A stretch of 10,369 bases of DNA from Treponema sp. GTDB taxonomy: Bacteria; Spirochaetota; Spirochaetia; Treponematales; Breznakiellaceae. Shown here piece by piece: positions 6,254 to 10,369 of the stretch. A program made the translations under genes and the position numbers. Every line of letters starts with the position of its first letter. Position 1 is the first letter of the stretch. The notes below the pieces were generated by a model. That model saw only the letters and a program-made list of their open reading frames with translations. It did no database searches and was not told the DNA's origin. The stretch covers positions 1-10,369 of the forward strand of contig JAISTO010000211.1 of assembly GCA_031272575.1 (NCBI GenBank), in the 5' to 3' direction.

Positions 6254-7244
6254 ATACCCTACGGTCGAACAGCCCCAGGTACGGCTTGGGCTGTCGAGCC
6301 CCGCGCGTATGCGGCTCATAAGCATCGCCTGCGGCCTGGCGGTGCTCCAATCGGCGCTCTCGGATAAGGGCGCGTCCCTCTTCGTCGCGCTGGCCGCGGC
6401 CGCCGGGGCCCTGGCCGCGGAGAGCCTCATCCTGTACAAGCGGGGCCGCATCCGCGAACTGGGCGATTGCAGCGCGCTGGCCGCCGCCCTCGTGCTGAGC
6501 ATACTCCTGCCGAACCGGCTCCCCCCCCTCTGCGCATTCCTCGGGGCGGTCTTTGCCGTCGCGGTGGTGAAGCACACGGCAGGCGGCCTGGGCGCCAACT
6601 GGATGAACCCCGCGCTTGGGGGCTGGCTCTTCATCAGGGTCTCGTGGCCTGCCCTCTTCGACCAGGCGCTGGAGGGAGCGGCACTGGGGCTGGTCCCGCG
6701 GGAGGCCGCCGCGAGCCTGGCGGAGGGCCCTGTCCGGGACTTCCTGAACACGCGCCTCTTTTCGTTTTTCGGCGCGGCAATTCCCTCCGGGTACCTCGGC
6801 CTCTTCTGCTCCCCGGCCCCCGGCCTGATCGCGGACCGCGGTCTTCTGGGGCTCCTCGCGGGGACGCTCATCCTGTGCACGGCCCGCGTCGGCAGGCGCT
6901 GGGTGCCGCTTCTCTTCCTGCTCTGCTATACGGTGCTCGTCCGGCTCTGGGGCGGCCCGGCCGCGGGGCAGGGTGATATGCTCACCGCCCTCCTCAGCGG
7001 GGGGACGCTTGCCGTCGCCTTCATCGTGATCGCGGATCCGGCCAGCGGCGCCAAGTCCGCATGGGGCTGCGTCGCGGCAGCGGCGGCATGCGGGGCGCTC
7101 GCGTTCGTCATCCGGTACCCGGGGGGAAACCCCTGGGGAGGCGTCTATGCGGCCGCCCTGCTGAACGCGCTGATTCCCCTCATAAGGCAGGTTGAAAACG
7201 CGCTCCTCTACGACCGCCCCGCGGCCCCCGCGGGAAACTCTTAG
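6243..7244 (+). CDS. rnfD: RnfD-like membrane subunit lacking the flavinylation threonine
   Basis: RnfD (NqrB relative) is an integral membrane subunit that normally carries a covalent FMN on a threonine in an S/T-G-A-T motif. The 333 residues contain many hydrophobic segments and family landmarks: DCSALAAALVLSILLP (75-90), GGLGANWMNPALGG (114-127), ADPASGAKSAWG (264-275) and the closing YPGGNPWGG...LLNALIPLI (292-314). Where DxxTGATPL is expected the sequence reads DQALEGAALGL (140-150), with no threonine nearby, so covalent FMN attachment at the usual site is not possible. ATG 6243 and ATG 6246 are adjacent; AGGA at 6235-6238 suits 6246 slightly better. The gene begins inside the rnfC 3' end (ATGATGACTGA), implying coupled translation. 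Confidence 0.87.
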   Translation: MMTEYPTVEQPQVRLGLSSPARMRLISIACGLAVLQSALSDKGASLFVALAAAAGALAAESLILYKRGRIRELGDCSALAAALVLSILLPNRLPPLCAFLGAVFAVAVVKHTAGGLGANWMNPALGGWLFIRVSWPALFDQALEGAALGLVPREAAASLAEGPVRDFLNTRLFSFFGAAIPSGYLGLFCSPAPGLIADRGLLGLLAGTLILCTARVGRRWVPLLFLLCYTVLVRLWGGPAAGQGDMLTALLSGGTLAVAFIVIADPASGAKSAWGCVAAAAACGALAFVIRYPGGNPWGGVYAAALLNALIPLIRQVENALLYDRPAAPAGNS

Positions 7245-7249
7245 GGGGC

Positions 7250-7255
7250 AAGGAG
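7250..7255 (+). promoter_or_regulatory. Ribosome binding site of the coiled-coil gene
   Basis: AAGGAG lies in the 16-bp gap after the rnfD stop, five bases before ATG 7261 and eight before ATG 7264. This rules out the longer in-frame reading from 7192, which would overlap rnfD. Confidence 0.8.
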
Positions 7256-7260
7256 TAAAC

Positions 7261-8439
7261 ATGATGAAAACCATACAGACCAGCCCGGCGCGGAAAGCGC
7301 GGCCGGCGCGCAAAGCGAAAAAAACATATACCTTCGAGGATGTCTGGGCCGCATTGATGGAAGACCGCGCCCAGTTGCGCGCCGCGGAACGCGAACGGCG
7401 CCGTACCACGGAAGAGCAGCGCCATGTCATGGAAGAACTGCGCCATGCCATGGAAGAGCAGCGCCGGGCCATGGAAGAGCAACACCGGGCCGCGGAAGAA
7501 CAACGCCGGGCCGCGGAAGAGCAGCGCCGGACCGCGGAAGAGCAGCGCCGGGCCGCGGAAGAACAACGTCGGGCCGAGGAAGAACGGCGTCAGGCCGAGG
7601 AAGAGCGGCGCCAGACCGAGGAAGAACGGCGCCAGGCCGAGGAAGAACGGCGCCAGGCTGCGGCGGAAGAGCGGCGCCGGGCCGCGGAAGAGCGGCGCCA
7701 GGCTATGGCAGAAGAGCGGCACCGAGCCATGGAAGAACGGCGCCAGACCGAGGAAGAGCGGCGCCGGGCCGCGGAAGAGCGGCGCCGGGCCGCGGAAGAA
7801 CGGCGCCAGGCTATGGCGGAAGAGCGGCTGAAAGCACGGGAGGCGGCCCACGAAAAGTGGCGGAAGGAGCGGGAACTTGCTCAAGCGAAACTGGATGCCC
7901 AGTTCGCGAAAACCGACGCACAGGTCGAAAGAACTTCCGCGAGAGTGGACGAATTGACCAAAAACATCTGGGGGGTGAACAATTCACTGGGCCTTTGGGC
8001 CGAGGAGATGGTCGCCCCGCAACTGTGGGAAAAATTCCGCGTATTCGGTTACGATTTCGGCCAGACCTGCCGGCGGGTAAAGTTCTGCGAAGATCACCAA
8101 GAGGTGGCGGAATGTGACATCCTGCTGATAAACGGCGACTATATCATGCCGGTAGAGGCGAAGTCCAAGTTGACCATAAGTGACATTGACGAGCACATCG
8201 CGCGTATCAAAGCGATCCGCGCTTATATGGACAAACGCGGCGACAAACGGATCATCGTCGGGGCCGTTGCCGGGGCTATCGTCTCGGATGGGGCGCGCAA
8301 CTACGCGCAAAAGCATGGGCTTTACGTTCTGGTGCAGTCCGGCGACTCGGTAGAGGTGGCCAAGGCCTCCGCGGAATTTAAAGCGCGGAAATGGCGAGGG
8401 AGCGAATGCAATGAAGCGGCTAATGCGGCAGAAGACTGA
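7261..8439 (+). CDS. Coiled-coil protein with C-terminal PD-(D/E)XK nuclease-like domain
   Basis: This 392-residue protein has no known role. The N-terminus is basic (residues 9-21, many R/K), then FEDVWAALMEDR, then a long charged helix of E/Q-R-R-A-A-E-E heptads (about 46-190), a second helical stretch (191-236) and a compact C-terminal domain (about 237-365). That domain starts NNSLGLWAEEMVAP and contains D286 in AECDILL, then VEAKSKL with E299 and K301, followed by the SDIDEHIARI helix and GAVAGAIV. The D-x12-E-x-K spacing fits the PD-(D/E)XK nuclease fold and resembles DUF3782-type proteins common in spirochaetes and cyanobacteria (recalled, not searched). No signal peptide or membrane segment is seen, so it should be cytoplasmic. 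It sits 16 bp after rnfD and overlaps the next gene by 29 bp, so it is co-transcribed with the rnf-like genes. Whether it cuts DNA or acts as a scaffold is unknown. Confidence 0.85.
   Translation: MMKTIQTSPARKARPARKAKKTYTFEDVWAALMEDRAQLRAAERERRRTTEEQRHVMEELRHAMEEQRRAMEEQHRAAEEQRRAAEEQRRTAEEQRRAAEEQRRAEEERRQAEEERRQTEEERRQAEEERRQAAAEERRRAAEERRQAMAEERHRAMEERRQTEEERRRAAEERRRAAEERRQAMAEERLKAREAAHEKWRKERELAQAKLDAQFAKTDAQVERTSARVDELTKNIWGVNNSLGLWAEEMVAPQLWEKFRVFGYDFGQTCRRVKFCEDHQEVAECDILLINGDYIMPVEAKSKLTISDIDEHIARIKAIRAYMDKRGDKRIIVGAVAGAIVSDGARNYAQKHGLYVLVQSGDSVEVAKASAEFKARKWRGSECNEAANAAED
7396..7830 (+). repeat. 21-bp tandem repeat encoding coiled-coil heptads
   Basis: About 20 units encode variants of QRRAAEE and RRQAEEE. 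The DNA units, built around GCCGCGGAAGAGCAGCGCCG, are near-identical, typical of expansion by slippage or unequal crossover. Three units are eight codons long (RRQAAAEE once, RRQAMAEE twice) and shift the heptad register by one residue each. An earlier block uses Q before RR and a later block uses R, so at least two expansion events are likely. Confidence 0.9.
8396..8402 (+). promoter_or_regulatory. Ribosome binding site of the rnfG-like gene
   Basis: GAGGGAG lies eight bases before ATG 8411, inside the end of the coiled-coil gene. It supports ATG 8411 over the internal ATG at 8423 and implies translation of both genes from one transcript. Confidence 0.65.
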
Positions 8440-8920
8440 ACATCAGCAAGCGCACGTCAGTGCGCCCAACAGTGCGCCGCACGACAGCGCGCCGCGGCTC
8501 TCCCCCGCGCTGAAGGACGCGGGGGTATTTCTTGCCTGGATAGCGGGCATACTCCTTGCCGGCGGGCTTGCCTGGGGCCTCACGCGGCAGGCGCGGAGCG
8601 CCGCGATGCTGCAGGCGCTGAATCGCGCCCTTGCGGAAAGCGGCGCGGAGCTGGGGGCAAAGCCCCTGGCCGCGCCCTTAAGGAGCCCCCTTGCCGGCTA
8701 TTGGTACCAGGCCGGCGGCGACGGAGGCCTTATCTACGTGTTCAGCATGGCAGGCGAAGGCGCCTGCTTTTCTTGCGCGGCCCTGCTGGACCAGTCGTAC
8801 ACGGTACGGCGCCTTGTCCCGCTCGGGCCGCAGGGGAAGGAGGCGCTCGAGCGCCTGCCCGCGGGGCTGGTCAAACTGTACACGCGCCGCATAGAAGCAG
8901 GCTTAAGGGAACATTTATGA
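8411..8920 (+). CDS. RnfG-position membrane-anchored protein, truncated FMN-binding domain, CxxC
   Basis: The 169 residues occupy the rnfG slot between rnfD and rnfE. The topology is that of RnfG: a short polar N-terminus rich in His/Ala/Ser, one transmembrane helix (36-58), then an outward-facing domain. Residues 97-138 (YWYQAGGDGG, IYVFSMAGEG, SYTVRRLVPLG) can be laid over the start of the RnfG/FMN-bind domain, where a GYxxPI segment and VGIDxxGxI would be. The protein stops long before the S-G-A-T motif that normally carries covalent FMN, and that motif is absent. It has C119-F-S-C122, a CxxC not expected in RnfG. Homology is weak and rests partly on gene order, so no symbol is given. It overlaps the coiled-coil gene by 29 bp and rnfE by 4 bp (ATGA). 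Confidence 0.65.
   Translation: MKRLMRQKTEHQQAHVSAPNSAPHDSAPRLSPALKDAGVFLAWIAGILLAGGLAWGLTRQARSAAMLQALNRALAESGAELGAKPLAAPLRSPLAGYWYQAGGDGGLIYVFSMAGEGACFSCAALLDQSYTVRRLVPLGPQGKEALERLPAGLVKLYTRRIEAGLREHL
8905..8910 (+). promoter_or_regulatory. Ribosome binding site of rnfE-like gene
   Basis: AAGGGA ends six bases before ATG 8917. Together with the ATGA stop-start overlap this fixes the rnfE-like start at 8917 and rules out an in-frame ATG at 8701, which would give an arginine-rich, non-family N-terminus. Confidence 0.75.
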
Positions 8921-9567
8921 AAAAACAAAGAGAAAAAATACCCGTTTCTTCGAATCAAATGCCCTCCGGGGCTCAGCGCGGCATCCTCTCGACACTGGCG
9001 GGCGCCGGCCTTATCGTCATGGCTTCGAGCCGCACGGCCTTTGCGCTCGTCACCTTCGGGGCCCTCCTCTGGGTCTACGGCCTCAGCGCGCTCGTGATCG
9101 TTTTTTGCCGGCCTTTCCTGCCGCAAAGGGGGCGGCAGGTCATCATCCTGTTCCTGCCGGCCTTTCTGGGGAGCCTCTACCTCCTCCTCCTCGCGTTTCT
9201 CAACCCGCTCCTCGCGCTCGATTGCGGCCTCCTCATCCTGCTGACGGCCCCCTGCTTCGCGGCCTCCGGGCTCGGCAGCGGCGAGGGGGCGCATACCATC
9301 GCCGGGCTGCGCTCCGCGCTCCGGGAGGCCGCGGCGCTCGGCGCGCTCACCGCGGCATTCTCACTCGTGCGGGAGCCGCTCGGCAGCGGGAGCCTCTCGC
9401 TGCCCGGAGGCCCGCGGGGCCTGCTGCTGCGGAACCTTGGCGGGGGGCGCTTTATTCCCATGCGGATACTGGCCGTCTCTTCAGGCTGCCTTATCCTGGC
9501 GGGTTTCGCGCTCGCCATGTACCGTGGTTTCCGCCGCCGCGGGAACCGCGAGGAGGCCCTTCCATGA
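8917..9567 (+). CDS. rnfE: RnfE-like membrane subunit, one of two cluster cysteines replaced
   Basis: RnfE (NqrD relative) pairs with RnfA in the membrane; each gives two cysteines to an intramembrane iron-sulfur centre in characterised Rnf/Nqr complexes. The 216 residues have about six hydrophobic segments and the family's late motif SALREAAALGALTAAFSLVR followed by EPLGSGSL, matching GSLREIIGNGTL of E. coli RnfE. In the first helix, the position of the GLCP cysteine is G31 (AGAGLIV). The second cysteine is probably kept as C113 (LLTAPC, for VTNC). The polar N-terminus and the RGFRRRGNREE tail are probably cytoplasmic. It is coupled to its neighbours by ATGA overlaps on both sides. The assignment to RnfE rather than RnfA rests on the LREP loop, the length and gene order. 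Confidence 0.8.
   Translation: MKKQREKIPVSSNQMPSGAQRGILSTLAGAGLIVMASSRTAFALVTFGALLWVYGLSALVIVFCRPFLPQRGRQVIILFLPAFLGSLYLLLLAFLNPLLALDCGLLILLTAPCFAASGLGSGEGAHTIAGLRSALREAAALGALTAAFSLVREPLGSGSLSLPGGPRGLLLRNLGGGRFIPMRILAVSSGCLILAGFALAMYRGFRRRGNREEALP
9551..9556 (+). promoter_or_regulatory. Ribosome binding site of rnfA-like gene
   Basis: AGGAGG lies seven bases before ATG 9564, a full consensus site within the rnfE-like 3' end. It excludes longer in-frame readings upstream, whose translation is arginine- and proline-rich and unlike a membrane protein. Confidence 0.85.
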
Positions 9568-10142
9568 ACACCGCAGCCGGCCTGGCCGTTTTTGCCGGCC
9601 TTTCGTTTAATCTGATTCTGCAGGCCGGGCTCGCGCTCACGGCCGCCACCGGCGCGCCAAAAGCCCGCGCGGCGCTCCTGCTGCAGAGCCTCATCCTGTT
9701 CGCCGTGGTCTTCGTCCTCAGCTGCGCCGGCCTCTGGCTCCCGCTCCATTTCGCGGGCGGTTTCTTCGAGTACGCGCTCCTCTTCCCGCTCTCCGGCCTG
9801 GCCTGCATGGGCCTCGAAAGCCTCGCGGCAAAAATCTTCCCCCGCACTCTCGCGGGCGAGCGCCCCTTCAGTGCCGCAAGCGCCTACGGCGGCGCCGGGC
9901 CTGTGGCGCTCTTTCTTACCCTGCAGCTCGCGGCCAGCCCCTTCGACGCGCTCGTGCTCTCGTTCTCTTTCGCGGCAGGCTGCTTTTGCTCCGCGCTCCT
10001 CCTCGGCGAAATCCGCCGCGCCGCGGTCATCGAGCGCCTCCCCCGCTGTATGCGAAGCCGCCCCTTCATGCTCATCTCCGCCGGCCTCCTCTCGCTGCTC
10101 TGCTCCGCCGCAGCGGGGGTTTGTTTCGCAGTGCTGGGGTAG
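9564..10142 (+). CDS. rnfA: RnfA-like membrane subunit lacking both cluster cysteines
   Basis: The 192 residues match the size of RnfA (NqrE relative), a six-helix membrane protein. Recalled E. coli RnfA can be laid over it with few gaps: NFVLVKFLGLCPFMGVSKK over NLILQAGLALTAATGAPKA (16-34), QFTEMVVRKTSP over the GLESLAAKIFPR segment, GFSAAVGF over SFSFAAGC (133-140), and the closing ALITAGLMSL over MLISAGLLSL (169-178). In this alignment the two cysteines that bind the RnfA-RnfE iron-sulfur centre become T26 and G110; other cysteines are present (C54, C81, C140, C142) but at different places. It is the last gene of the visible operon and begins with an ATGA overlap. No rnfB follows within the window. 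The family call is good, though the sequence is divergent. Confidence 0.8.
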   Translation: MNTAAGLAVFAGLSFNLILQAGLALTAATGAPKARAALLLQSLILFAVVFVLSCAGLWLPLHFAGGFFEYALLFPLSGLACMGLESLAAKIFPRTLAGERPFSAASAYGGAGPVALFLTLQLAASPFDALVLSFSFAAGCFCSALLLGEIRRAAVIERLPRCMRSRPFMLISAGLLSLLCSAAAGVCFAVLG

Positions 10143-10160
10143 AGAGCAGACGGTGGACAG

Positions 10161-10280
10161 ATGCCGCCCTCACTCGCCGCGCCGCGCCCCCTCTCCCCGG
10201 GCGTTGCCCTCGCCGCAGGGCGCCACCCTCGCCCCCGCACAGCGCTGCCCCCACTCGCAAGGCGTTGCCCTCCCCGCCGG
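10161..10280. repeat. Degenerate ~20-bp GC-rich tandem repeat downstream of rnfA
   Basis: Six imperfect units of 18-22 bp follow a GGCGTTGCCCTCGCCGCA-like pattern; clear units begin near 10201, 10220, 10242 and 10262, with weaker ones near 10161 and 10179. Several units contain a small dyad such as GGGC-GTT-GCCC. No T-run follows, so it is not a standard terminator. In minus-strand translation it gives a seven-residue rhythm, but no convincing gene covers it. Confidence 0.6.
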
Positions 10281-10281
10281 C

Positions 10282-10369
10282 ACACAAAGAACACGGAAGA
10301 ATAAAACTGAGCCCACTCCGAAAAGCCAGGAATTCAAGAATTTGCCGCATAAATGCGGTCCGCGAATTA
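10282..10369 (-). repeat. Intergenic repeat element, copy 2 (inverted), reaching the window edge
   Basis: On the minus strand the words TAATTCGCG, CTTTTCGG and TTCTTTGTGT appear in the same order as at 812-890, with the middle parts diverged and about 9 bp longer. Here it lies between the tandem repeat and the window end and may continue beyond it. No gene is visible in this stretch. Confidence 0.5.
10345..10358. repeat. Short palindrome
   Basis: CCGCAT-AA-ATGCGG is a perfect 6-bp dyad within intergenic copy 2 and is not present in copy 1. No T-run follows. It could be an operator half-site pair for a gene beyond the window or chance. Confidence 0.3.

Noticed and set aside
6228..7472. 414-codon minus-strand frame opposite rnfD and the coiled-coil start
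   Set aside because: The translation is low-complexity Arg/Ala/Glu text typical of GC-rich antisense frames, while rnfD on the plus strand has clear family motifs.
7424..7831. Second plus-strand frame of PRKSSAG-like repeats
   Set aside because: It is a shifted reading of the same 21-bp array that ends with the array and has no domain or start signal.
7180..7884. Minus-strand frame with repeating FRGPAPLF units
   Set aside because: It mirrors the 21-bp coiled-coil repeat; the repeat makes every frame periodic, and only the plus-strand frame has a start signal and a continuing folded domain.
10161..10280. CRISPR-like array downstream of rnfA
   Set aside because: Units are imperfect, about 20 bp and directly abutting, with no unique spacers and no cas genes.
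10072..10350. Small minus-strand gene covering the tandem repeat
   Set aside because: It overlaps rnfA antisense, has no ribosome binding site, and its composition comes from the repeat.

Overview
The window is very GC-rich and tightly coded. It probably comes from a spirochaete, most likely a relative of the treponemes. I infer this from four things: a large surface-type protein whose repeat units resemble those of termite-gut and other Treponema proteins; a MurE with a DPRGE motif instead of the DNPR motif of diaminopimelate-adding enzymes; a coiled-coil plus PD-(D/E)XK-like protein of a kind I associate with spirochaetes; and an Rnf-type membrane gene cluster. No rRNA, tRNA, CRISPR array or transposase is visible, so the taxonomic call is tentative.

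Layout. Positions 3-764 hold the 3' part of murE (+), cut by the window edge. An AT-richer gap (765-1061) follows, with a textbook sigma-70 promoter (TTGACT, 17 bp, TATACT) that drives a 776-residue modular repeat protein (1062-3392, +): an N-terminal membrane or export segment, three copies of module A, one InlB/Listeria-Bacteroides-type repeat and three copies of module B. It overlaps ruvC (3378-3881, -) tail to tail by 15 bp. ruvC lies one base downstream of dapA (3883-4779, -), forming a two-gene operon with its own promoter. A divergent control region (4780-4942) separates this pair from a rightward operon: rnfC, rnfD, a coiled-coil/nuclease-like gene, an rnfG-like gene, rnfE and rnfA (4943-10142). 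These genes are joined by 4-29 bp overlaps or a 16-bp gap. The window ends in a non-coding stretch with a degenerate ~20-bp tandem repeat and a diverged inverted copy of the intergenic element found upstream of the repeat protein.

Main observation. The Rnf cluster has the gene order and overall folds of an Rnf/Nqr ion-pumping oxidoreductase, but by eye it lacks most of the electron path. RnfC keeps both 4Fe-4S motifs but has lost the glycine-rich NADH/FMN motif. RnfD has no S/T-G-A-T flavinylation threonine. The RnfG-like protein stops before the FMN domain's flavinylation motif and carries a CxxC instead. RnfA has lost both, and RnfE one of two, cysteines that hold the intramembrane iron-sulfur cluster. 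No rnfB follows rnfA in the window. All frames are nevertheless intact and translationally coupled, which suggests a maintained, repurposed Rnf-derived complex rather than a decaying one. A coiled-coil gene with a PD-(D/E)XK-like active site sits inside the operon, where Rnf operons normally have no gene.
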